NCBI GenBank assembly: GCA_030435675.1
Contig: CM059621.1
Span: 8,742,001-8,806,000, forward strand
Direction of reading: 5' to 3'
Origin: Steinernema hermaphroditum
Taxonomy: Eukaryota; Nematoda; Chromadorea; Rhabditida; Steinernematidae
DNA: 64,000 nucleotides
The notes under the pieces were generated by a model. The model did no database searches and was not told the origin of the DNA. It saw only the letters and a program-made list of their open reading frames with translations. Made by a program: the position numbers and the translations under genes. Position 1 is the first letter of the stretch, and each line of letters opens with the position of its first letter. Below, one piece after another: positions 44,301 to 54,087 of the stretch.

Positions 44301-45013
44301 TTGTGGGGTGGTCTCCAGATATTAAAGAGTTTTGAAGTTTTAGTGTCCAGTTTCGCTTGGTCTCACTTAGATCCGTGTCGGACTGACCATGTTTCTATAA
44401 AACTGATGAATATACATGAGGTTCCTATGATGTGTCTCATTGAATCCACTTAATGTGCAATGTGTGGAAACGGGTTTGAGGTTTGCTCTAAGAGTTAGAG
44501 TGTAGTACATCGTCGTTCGCGCGCTCAGATCCCTCTTCCCCCTCTTGAATTCACCGCAAAACGCCTATTAATCGGACAGAGCACTGCAGTGGGGTTGCTG
44601 ACCTCGTACGTCGTCTCTGATTATGATGACTAACGCGTATTGTCGCACAATTCATCCAATTCTCATGGCGATTTTTTTCTCGGTCAGCGACTCCTCATTC
44701 CCTCAGCATTCGAACGGGTGCTTTGAACAATAACCCGCATAAATACCATTTCTTTTCTAACGGTCCGCGAATAATTGGAATCTGCAGAGCTCGCGCTCGC
44801 GGTAGCCACATCTCCTCATAATCTGTCCTCGCGCTGATCGGATTTATTCTGTTGTCGTAGGCAGACAAGATAGAGCGTATGTACAGCCTAGCGACAATAG
44901 CGGTAGCCATCGATCGCTATTGTCGTTGTCGATGAACTCTCCCGTGCACATTTGGAACATCCTATTTGGAACATTTTTATCCTTAATTTAAGTTCAGTTC
45001 AATAGTATGTACG
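41320..45013. other. 3.7-kb non-coding stretch upstream of TOCA
   Basis: No family-like frame on either strand, no RNA gene recognised, and mostly AT-rich sequence with GC-richer patches near 41900-42100 and 42500-42960. It may hold the promoter and 5'UTR introns of the TOCA gene. Confidence 0.45.
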
Positions 45014-47370
45014 ATGCTGTCTCCTGTGCGATTCGCCAAGTGGACTACACAGAAAGCAGCTCCCATCTTTAATCCTTCTTATTCCACGTCTTCTCTTGAC
45101 TTGAGTGATGCCAACCCCATCTTCAAGGCATATCTCAGCAATTATGCTGCAGTTTTGGTACGACCTAACCACTACCAACATCCTTTTCAAATTTTAAACA
45201 ACCCACTCGTGAAATTCTACTAACTTGACACTGTTTTCTTTAGGATCAAACGGATATTGTCGCCAACCATACGCAGAAAGGAATTGACACATTTGAAAAA
45301 TATGGTCAATTCGTCAAGGAACGCGCTTCCATAGAGGAAGAATATGCCACTAAGCTGAGGTATACAATGCATTCAATTCCCCCTGCTAGGATGGTGCTCG
45401 TTTCAGAAACCTAGTCAAAAGGAATCTCGGAAAAAAACCGAAAGAGGATGATCCAAATCAAGCATACACATATCTGACTTCATTCCATGAACTTCTGCGA
45501 GAAATCGAGTCCTATGCACTTCAACGGGAATCTGTGGCGGAAGTGCTGAAAAAGGAAATCCATCCAGCTGTTGTTCAGAAATGCCTCCAACTGAAAGCCA
45601 ACAGGAAGGCTCACTTGGCTGAACTATCATCTATTCAAGGGCAGATGAACACAACCGTCGACATGATGTGTAAGCAACAGAAAAATTACGCGTATGTTAT
45701 ATGTGAAACAGAGAATATACATGTGATTCTGGAATAATGTTTAGAAAAGCGTTCAAGGATGCTGAGGCTGCCTTTGTCAAATACGATAAGGCTGAGAAAA
45801 ACATGGATTTATCTCGGGCTGATTTGGAAAAGGCAAAAACCAACGCCACAAACAGAAACCACGCTTGTGAAGATGCGAAACAAAATTATGCCCACAGCTT
45901 AGAAACTGCCAACCAAGCTCAGCATGAGTACTACACCAACAGGCTACCTCACGTCCTTGATGCCCTCCGGTCGGTGGATGTTGAAAGGATAGAAGAAACA
46001 AAGAAGGCAATGCTAAGAAGTGTCCAGGCAGAAACTGACGTGGTGAATGTTGTTCAGAGGTTTGTCTAAGTATTTAAGCATGTGTAATTTCATGTTTTTC
46101 TGCAGAATCTATGCTGACATGCAAACAGTCATCACAAAGATTAATCCTGAAAAAGACATGTCTACGCTCGTCGAACAGAACAAGAGCGGCTACGCTTTTC
46201 CTGAACCTTTTCCCTTTGAAGACTTAGGTTAGTGTACCACCCTTTTTCGATAACCTCGTTTTCTTGTCAGGCTCGCCGTCGGCGGTTACTCAAGGAGATA
46301 CTATGAGCAGTGATGGAAGTCATTCGATGACATTGAAGAAGGGAACCCTTTCCAACGGGTCGGCAGCAAGGAATGCGAACGGAAGGGGTATTCCCAGGAA
46401 GCCATCGATGCATCACAGATTGTTTGGAGGAAGCTCCTCATCTAATAAGGTTGGTCTTACAACACATCGTAAGGTCCTATCTCATTCGTTTAGAATGGCG
46501 AATCCGATTACGGATCTCTTCCACCACAGCAAAAGTGCAGAAAGTTGCAACACAAAATCGAGCAACTCGAAAAAGAGATGCAAACGAAGCAACAAGGCAT
46601 GAACGGAATGACCAAAATGCAGCAGCTCTACAAGGATAATCCTGCCATGGGAAATGCGAGCGAAGTGGAATCACAGATGGCAACAAATCAGAAGGAGATA
46701 GACAAGCTCGCCACCGAGATCGAGCGAATGAAGGTGCTAGTGCCTTGTAAATAAATGCTAAACGTGAATCTTTCCAGAAACTGTTCCGCGAAGCTACGGC
46801 GGAGTTAAACACTCCACTTGGAGGTGGAAATGAAGCATCACAGCGACCCCCTTCTGCAGCCCATATATCCGGTAGAAGTTCTTCGCCCAGAGTACCTAGT
46901 AGCCTCGGTGGTGGTTCGGGAGATGGTCGTGCAGGAACCCCTACCTCGCAAGGAAATAAGAGAACTTCATACTCTGAAGATTCTATCTCATCCGAAGGTT
47001 CTTCTGCTCGCAATAGCACAGCTCCATCGAGCACGATTGTCGTCAATGGAACAAATGGTTGGAGAAGCTTGTCTGTGAAGGTCATAAGCGATGCATTTTA
47101 GGAGCGCACAAAGCGAATTCACCCCCTCTTGCAGACAACAGTGATCTCTACGAGGAGTGTGAGGATGTGCCCGTACTCGGAACGTGTAAAGCGATTTATC
47201 CTTTCGATGGTGGCAGCGACGGTACAATTGTCATGAATGAAGGCGAAGAAATGCTGCTATTGGAAAGAGATGAAGGTGACGGCTGGACCAGAGTCAGGAC
47301 TATTGCAACGAAACGCGAAGGATTCGTGCCCACCAGCTACTTGGATTGCAAATGGTACCCGAGTGGCTGA
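45014..47370 (+). CDS. TOCA/CIP4 family F-BAR-HR1-SH3 protein
   Basis: Nine exons: 45014-45157, 45244-45359, 45407-45691, 45745-46059, 46106-46227, 46271-46449, 46494-46733, 46778-47057 and 47102-47370, giving about 649 residues. After a short N-terminal extension comes an F-BAR domain (QTDIVANHTQKGIDTFEKYG, FVKERASIEEEYATKLRNLV, KNYAKAFKDAEAAF, NLEKAKTNAT-type helix). An HR1 coiled coil follows (KCRKLQHKIEQLEKEMQTKQ, MATNQKEIDKLATEIERMKK), then a Ser/Gly-rich linker and a C-terminal SH3 (CKAIYPFDGGSDGTIVMNEG, GWTRVRT, FVPTSYLD). Nematodes have two such genes, toca-1 and toca-2, linking membrane curvature to Cdc42/WAVE actin assembly in endocytosis; which one this is cannot be told here. The N-terminal extension before the F-BAR (45014-45157) is atypical and may be an alternative start. 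Confidence 0.9.
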
Positions 47371-48055
47371 AGAGCCCACTACCCCTCTGCCGGCTAAACT
47401 CCTTTTTCTCATCCATATCTCAAATCTTGATCAGTTCTTCTGTTCATTACAAATTTCTTGTTTGCAAAGTCATGTTTTAGTGCCTTCGCGAACACTCCAG
47501 CTTGTGGACTGTTGCGTGTATTCCTTTCATTTCCTAGGATCGATGTTCTTCTTGTTGTTTTGTTGAAGTGCTGATCCCCGTTATTCTCTCCTCACAACAA
47601 GTACTAACCACTACCAAAACGGGAACGCCTATATATGCTTCAGTTTCATTATCTATAGGGCGATTCTTTGTTAGTCAGAAGAACGCCATTTTCCAGTTTT
47701 TCCTCTTGTAATAACTGTTGTAAATCCTGCTTGCTGACTTCTTCAACCTACGTCACTTGTTGCTTTTCTTGTTCCTTCTTCCCCAATCACCCTGTGTTGG
47801 TCGTATTTACAACTTTTCTTCCTAATTGCGACTGCTTTTATATGTATAAAAGGATATTACATTTGCATTCTCTCCACGTTGACTAGACATGTTTTGAGCG
47901 TTGGCGGACAAACAGCCTTTGGCGATTATTGCATTTAGGGAGTTCTAAAAAATGCAGTCTGCCCCTTCGTTTTTTTCTGTTTACTTCCTTGGTTTCCCAG
48001 AATCAAGAATTTTTTATTCGGAAGGCGGCTGGCCGTAGTTGTTTGTATCTCCGCG
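47371..48055 (+). other. TOCA 3' flank, no gene seen
   Basis: An AT-rich, pyrimidine-rich spacer before the next + strand gene. No perfect AATAAA was noticed near the TOCA stop. Confidence 0.35.
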
Positions 48056-49491
48056 ATGAAGGAAGGCCCGGCGAAGTCCGTCGACTTCGGCGATGTCAGC
48101 CGAAAATACCGTAAGTCATCGGTTTTTCTGGTGGGTTGTGGTAGCTCGAGCTTTCAAGGATGCCCCCCTTGTAGGCGGTACTCTTCGGGATTTCTTTCGG
48201 ATTCGCGACGACGACGATCTCGACTTCCAGAAGCACGTTCGCCTCCACCAGCGACGGCCTCGAGAGGTCGAAGCGCTCCCTGAGCCACACCGAACCTCTG
48301 AGGCACTTCCTCCCGCGGAAGAGCCTCCGAGGCCAGCTCCACTTCGGCGCTCCCTCGCGACCTTTTTCAGACCCTTGCACCCTCTACGAAGAAAAGTGTA
48401 TGCCGTTTTTCTGTGCAGGACCACTCCTCCTTCAGATGGAAACTTCTCCCGACACGGCGTCTTCACAGTCCTCTCCTGGTTCCCCTTCTGCGCCTACTTC
48501 GTCTTCTCCCTCTTCCTCGTCCTCCACCTCCTGCTCGTCTTCTGCTCCGCCAGGCACCTTCTCTCCCATAAAGCAAAGGTCGTCCGCGCACTCTTCCACG
48601 CGGGCTTTGCCCTCGGCGCCCTCGAGATTCTCATGCCTCTCAACTTCGACATCTCCGAGCACACCCGCTCCGTTCCTCGGTGGCAAATCGTGACCGCCTC
48701 GGCAAGTGTCCCCTCTGCGCCTCGAAGAAGGCTCCTTTGCAGACCCTAACACTTGTCTTCTTCGTCGCCCAGACAGTGCTCCTCGTCGTGTCGCACTTCA
48801 TAGAAATCGACGACGGCCTGGGGAACGACGCCACAGCCAGGGGACACCGCCGTCCATTCAACCTCTTCTTCTACATTGCCGCGTTGTCGGTAAAGAGCGC
48901 CACCGAGGAGGAGACGGGCGCCGAATTCAGATTCTGATCCCCGCCTTCGTCGTCTCGAGCGTCCACAGAGCCGGCGACGTCCTGGACGGACTGGAGGGCC
49001 ATGAGATGGTCATCCTGTGGATCTCCCCGGAGAACTTCTTCTGGAGATCGATCATCCCCGGCGCCCTCGTATTCGTCATCTTCTCGAACGTTTCCTTGAT
49101 GCTCGTGTGCGCTTGCAGAGCCGACGAGTTCTACCTCATTCAGTGGGTGAGGGTCCCCTCGGAGGAGGATCTACTCCGTTGCAGGCCCTCCTTCTGCACG
49201 GATTCAACGCATTCGTCCTGCTGTGGGCGTCCTGCATCGAGGGCTACTACTACCTGTGGGACGTCGTCCCCAACAAGGGCTGCGCCCTCCTGAAGTCCCT
49301 CGCTCCGGCCATCTTCGACTCCTTCGTGCGTCGATACTATCTCCCCCCTTCAGCGCCTCTTTCAGGTGCTCCTGACGATCTGCTGCGGCTTTCACTTCGT
49401 CGGCTTCTGCGGCCTAGCCGCCGATTTCTACGGGAAGCCCGGGTTCTCGGCGAAGCCGAAGCGAAAGTCGGCGGTGGTGGCTCGCTTCTGA
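48056..49491 (+). CDS. Multipass membrane protein, family not recognised
   Basis: Six exons: 48056-48110, 48175-48701, 48743-48889, 48931-49146, 49185-49325 and 49366-49491, giving 403 residues. A hydrophilic N-terminus of about 100 residues (RIRDDDDLDFQKHVRLH; Pro/Glu-rich) is followed by several strongly hydrophobic helices: FPFCAYFVFSLFLVLHLLLV, GALEILMPL, LTLVFFVAQTVLLVVSHFI, LFFYIAALSILIPAFVVSS, GALVFVIFSNVSLMLVCACR, ALLLHGFNAFVLLWASCIEG and LLTICCGFHFVGFCGLA. That gives about seven or eight helices and a basic C-terminus (KPKRKSAVVARF). No transporter or receptor signature was recognised. Intron 2 (48702-48742) is of the GC-AG type (GCAAGT donor). The TGA overlaps AATAAA. Confidence 0.68.
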
Positions 49492-49496
49492 ATAAA
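49491..49496 (+). terminator. AATAAA overlapping the stop codon of the multipass gene
   Basis: The last A of TGA (49489-49491) is the first A of AATAAA. A second AATAAA follows about 15 nt later. Confidence 0.65.
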
Positions 49497-49815
49497 TTCC
49501 CCTTTGTAATAAATTCCTCGTTCTAATTCGTCCCTAATCGTTCTTTTGTGTTCGCATTCCCCGAAGGTCACGCGAGATCGCGTAAAAAACGGCGGCCGAA
49601 CTCCAGCTGTGATCGAGCGGGCGCATTCCAGAACACTCGGCGACGCATCAATTAAAGGCGTCTCAGCCGCCTTCGGACACCGTCGGGAGATCAAGCGGGA
49701 ACTAGAATCCCCTCCAAACACAGCAAGGCTAATTGCAACGCGCGGGGCTCAATAACGTCTCCACGCTCGCCTCCATCTGGCAGATCCGTTTCCCACGGCG
49801 ATTTCCCCTCGGGTG

Positions 49816-51630
49816 ATGGTTATCCTCCTCTTCCTCCTAGGCGTGCTCTCCGTTGCCGTAGCCGACGCCGCTCAGTGCCAGCTCGGCCTGAAGCTGTTTA
49901 GCGTAGAGGCAGGAAAGGTAACCCTCTAGCGATACTGTAGGCCGACAGGATCGGGGGATGGGACTAAAATCGGGATGGGGTAATGGGGTACAGTACGCCC
50001 TCAGAGCTCGAGATCTCCTCTGTGCATTTCAGGCCCTCTGCGCCCCCTTCGTCCCGTTTGGGTGCGTCGAGGCGTGCGAGTGGAACTCCACCTGCGAGCG
50101 GACTTCCCACTGGCGCAGCTTCGGGAGCGGACGGCGCTCCTTCGTCACCGGAATGCTCCTCAGCAACCAGACCTTCTACGTCCAGTGCTGCGCCTCGATG
50201 TCCACCATCGTCGGCTCAAGTGAGGGACCCTACCGTACCCTTCCGCCCAATTAACGTGTTCGTGAGCGTTTTGCAACCGAAAAACCGAAGACACGTGTTC
50301 TTCGTTTACATCCTTTCGGCTAAAAACAAACAAGTGCGAACCAGTTCCTTCCCGCGATCGCAAAAAGTCGTTTACGCCGAGGGTTTCCCTTATCGCGAAG
50401 GAATCCTTTAGATGACGACTGCAGATGGTCGCACTGGGAGGACGTCGTCACGGCGTACGGCAGCCTCCGCGCGGAGCCGGTGCTCCGCGCCAACGAGTAC
50501 ATCCGCGAAGTGGCCGTGGAGCGGCCGAACACTCAGTTCTGGGCGTCCGTCAAGATTCGCCTCGAGGTGTGCAGGTTCCGGGTGCAGAGGGCGCATTGCA
50601 ACAAGGAGGTACCGTACTCCTCCCCACACTTTTGCACTTTTCTCTAAAGCTGATGCCGGAAGAGGATCGGCGCATCTACGACCTCCAGCTGCTTCGCCTC
50701 TCGAGGGCGTCGATCCTCTCTCGCGACCTGACGACTACCGTACCCCCGTTGGTGCCGACCCCGGCCGGCCGCTTTGAGGCGCGAGCCGGCGTCGTCCTCG
50801 ATTCCGACATAAATCGTGTCGATTCATTTAACAGCGACTTAACGCGACTCCAACGCCAAAATCCTATTGTGAAGGTCGACACCGACAACAACACGAGCGC
50901 TCTAGTCAGCGTCGAAGACCGATGCCGCCGGCGTTCCAAACGGACACTGGACCGCGAAGAGTGCCACAGGGAATTCAAAAGCTGTTGCGATGCCAAAGTT
51001 GGCGAAAAGTGTAAAGACATTTGCTCACTGAAAGTCGACAGAGTTACGGTATGTTATCTTCCACAACCAACAGCACCTACAGTCCCGTATAAACAGCTTG
51101 CATATCATATGTACAGTAGAGGAACCGCAGAATCAGGAGGCGAAAGCGGCGCTGCGTTTCTCCTTCAGGCGCTTCTCGTGTTCTTCACGGCGCTGCTTGT
51201 GCTTCTCCTCGCGATCGCGGCGCTTCTGGTCTTCTAAGGCGGACTGAACTTCGTCGAGGTCGATTTCCGTGTCCCACGCCTCCGCATGTCCCGGATGGTT
51301 CTCATGCGAGTCGAAGTTCAGTTCTCCCAGCTCAGCAGTGGCGCTCTGGAATGACCGTTACGGTTACAGATCAACGAAATTCTGAAGAAAAGAAACTGTC
51401 CGATGCTGAGCTTGATCTCGGTCCTGCAGTGCTTCAACGACGTGTACGACACCTCCCCGGTGACAAAATGCTGCAGTTCGATGGACAGGCGCATTCCTAA
51501 CCAGTGCCTCGATGCGTGTGCACCGAACTTCAAACTGTCATACAGGCATCTGCACTGTGTAGAGCATGTTGTTGACGTATACCACTGCTATCGTATACTC
51601 TTTTCGGAAGAACCCTTTCTTTTGAAATAA
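49816..51630 (+). CDS. Secreted cysteine-rich protein with C-terminal DB module
   Basis: Five exons: 49816-49917, 50033-50219, 50412-50608, 50650-51048 and 51370-51630, giving 381 residues. Signal peptide MVILLFLLGVLSVAVADA. The middle part has paired cysteines (CQLGLK, CAPFVPFGCVEACEWNSTC, YVQCCAS) in an unrecognised domain. The C-terminus is a DB module, essentially nematode-specific: ECHREFKSCCDAKVGEKC, KDICSL, RNCPMLSLISVLQCFND, VTKCCSS, NQCLDAC, and VEHVVDVYHCYR. DB proteins are secreted and, in C. elegans, some bind immunoglobulin-domain receptors. Exon 5 lies wholly inside an intron of EBAG9 on the other strand, and EBAG9's last exon lies inside this gene's intron 4. The TAA at 51628-51630 sits inside AATAAA (51626-51631). 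Confidence 0.8.
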
Positions 51631-52180
51631 AGTGCAAACCTGAGGTACTGTGACACTGTCCTCGTTGAAAGCGAACAGGTTGCGAGACTGGTTCGCCGCC
51701 GGAGACTGCTTGGCGTCGTTCTTGAAGAGAATCTTGAACGAAAAAAAGAAATAAATGCAACTCGAGGAACGCAAGTAGTACCGTCTTCTCTGCTTTTATG
51801 GTTGGCTGCATATCGTTAAAAAAGTCCGGTTCCCCAGAGACTGCAGGATGTTCCTTCTTGCGCATTTCGTCGGCCTTCTTCCGCCTATACTCCTCGATCT
51901 TCGAAGATACTGTCTCCTCGTGGAAAGACGATGCGTTCTGCCATCCATCATCCCATGTCGCTAAACAGCGCGTTAACAAGAAAATGACACGAAAAAGGAA
52001 CTCACTGTTTTCGGTGGGAACCGGGGCGCTGAAGTCGGCTCTTTCCGAGCGGGATACGGTAAACGGCAGCTCCCCGATGTTCGCCGCTTTCCGTCGGAAG
52101 GTGAAAATACGTCTGATTCCCGCGACTAGGCACTGCAGAAGAGAGACGATCTTGCGGAGAAAGACGACGGCCACTGACAT
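51133..52180 (-). CDS. EBAG9: EBAG9/RCAS1-like Golgi protein
   Basis: Four exons, complement of 51133-51345, 51640-51732, 51782-51960 and 52006-52180, giving 219 residues (human EBAG9 has 213). The hydrophobic N-terminus MSVAVVFLRKIVSLLQCLVA followed by basic residues matches the EBAG9 Golgi anchor. The middle has TTWDDGWQNASS and DFFNDMQPTIKA, equivalents of the family's TSWDED and DYFKDMTPTI motifs. The C-terminus is a highly charged coiled coil (DEVQSALEDQKRRDREEKHK followed by QRREEHEKRLKEKRSA). EBAG9 is a cytosol-facing Golgi protein that tunes glycosylation and regulated secretion. Its intron 3 (51346-51639) contains the last exon of the DB gene on the other strand. Confidence 0.9.
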
Positions 52181-52830
52181 GTCCCCGAGAGAGTTTGCAA
52201 GTCCCTGCAACGATAGTCAGCATGATCATCGCCTTGTTTTCCCCATAACGATCGCCGTCGCTGAGTCATCGCTGGGAAACGGACGTTTTGCTCTCTGTGC
52301 CATGTTTCAATCGGTTCAGTGAGTCAGCCATCCGTTCTTTGGATCAGTTTTCTTCGTGGTCCGCGGCGTGCAAGTCGTTCCCTCTTGCAGCTGTGATCAC
52401 CAACCTCAGGGCTCGCAACAGTTGCCCAAGGACACTTCACTTAGTGGGCGCTTCGTCGTTTTTCGAAGCGCCGTTCGTCTAATGGGGAACCCTCTTTAAA
52501 CACGAGACGCCAGCTGCCTGTCCAATCCTCCCTTCGCATCCGCCGAAGACTGAAGGTTATTATCGAAATTTGAATTCCACGAGCGGGCTCCCTCCTCAGA
52601 ACATCAGCGATGACTCACCCTCGCATTTGCCTCCCCTGGTACGCCATGTTCGCCAAACGGAACTGCGAAGGCCGCCACAAACAAGTAGAACCACAAAGCT
52701 ATGTATGACTATAAGCGAGAAACACTTGCATCCACCGTCACCGCACAGATAGAAGTCTTTTATACGATACACGTGTGGACAAGCAGGCACTTTTATGGCT
52801 GACTAGTACGCAATTAATTCAGTTGGGCTT
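52181..52830. other. Region between EBAG9 and the PNPLA gene
   Basis: It contains the EBAG9 upstream region; GTTGCAG at about 52205 could be a trans-splice acceptor 24 nt before its ATG. No coding evidence was found. Confidence 0.4.
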
Positions 52831-52835
52831 CCGTG

Positions 52836-54087
52836 TTATACGTCAGATCCCTCACCCCGCTCGAGAAGGCCTTCGTCCAGGAGGAACTTCATCGCATCTC
52901 GAAAGCCCATGTCGTAGTAACCCGTTAGTACTTCACGCGAGGGCGGAAACAGCGCCTGCGCCCCTCGAACGATGTTCTGCATGTTCACCTGGACATGTGT
53001 CAGTTGAGAAAGAAAGTGCAGAACACGTTACCTTCAGGTATTGATTCCCCAGGCGCATCCTCCACTCTCCGAACAATTTGCTTCCAAGCGGAGAATGGTC
53101 ATTTGGAGCAATCCTCGCGCTCCCGCTAAATGGGCTAACGCTAATGGTTGGCATGTCGGAGAAGACGTGGAGATTTTCGCTGAATCCGCCGTCGATGTAC
53201 GCCTAAACCTAGCCATTGAATCAAAAATTCTATAAACACTCTGTGACGCAAAACACAGGAGTAAATAGCCTCAGTGGGACTCTGACATACCACGCCGTCG
53301 ATTTCCGGAGCGTTCGCTGTGATGCCCGAGGAATACAAAGGAATGAAACAGCTGGCCATTAGGCAGTTCAGAAGGTATTCTCGCGTTTCAAACGAGGAGA
53401 TAAGTACATTTTCGCGCGTCTAAAAGAAGATGTGCACGATGTGAGAAAGCGTATACTTCGCATACCGACTGATTGGTGAGAGAAACGTGAAGCTTCTTCT
53501 GCGCGTGGATGATAGTGACCGGGATGTATTCATGGATAATGGAGCATAACCTTTCGTTCAGAGAGAATCCAGTAGTAAGTGCGCCAAACGTCAACGCGTT
53601 GAGTTCGTCGGCTAATTTGTACAAATTATGCAGGCCTTCCTAAACGATCCTCAAAGAAACCGTTGGCACGTGCGCAGATTTACCTCCATGCGTTCTGGCG
53701 CCAAGACATAGAGACTACCAACCAGGGAGCCTGCAGAGGCGCCAGCTACCTTGGTGCATCGCGAGAGGAGTCCCTGAGAAGCCCCATGTAAACACCAAGA
53801 CCCGTGGAGAGACATACCTTGGCATGCTTCTGGAAGCACATAACAACTCCGAAATGGTACGTTCCAAGAAATCCACATCCAGAGAACGATAGAGCAATTG
53901 GCCCAGAACGAGGAATTGGAGCGTGGGGGCAATCGCCTGTGGTGGCTTTTGCTCGCGGAGCGGGAGACTTCGCTCCCCCGTTGGACGTCGTCGGCGGCGT
54001 AGTGGAGGTTTCAGGCGGAGATGGGCACATGAAGATCGAAGGAGAAGCAGAAAGAGACTGGGATTTGCTCAGAGATCCATTCAAAGC
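52836..54087 (-). CDS. Patatin-like phospholipase (PNPLA), 5' end uncertain
   Basis: A multi-exon patatin-family lipase. The oxyanion-hole segment is IALSFSGCGFLGTYHFGVVM, the nucleophile elbow GASAGSLVGS (GxSxG), and the catalytic Asp lies in AYIDGGFSENLHVFSD. Between them come LADELNALTFGALTTGFSLN and LLNCLMASCFIPLYSSG, typical of the PNPLA2/ATGL branch (GCGFLGxYHxGV). Such enzymes hydrolyse triacylglycerol or phospholipids. The C-terminus is short (YYDMGFRDAMKFLLDEGLLE), with no lipid-droplet tail visible. The first recognised exon starts after CTCTTCCAG at about 54088 with no in-frame ATG before a Ser/Pro-rich segment, so one more 5' exon or a trans-splice to an internal Met (IFMCPSPPE) is needed. 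Both catalytic residues are present. Confidence 0.84.
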
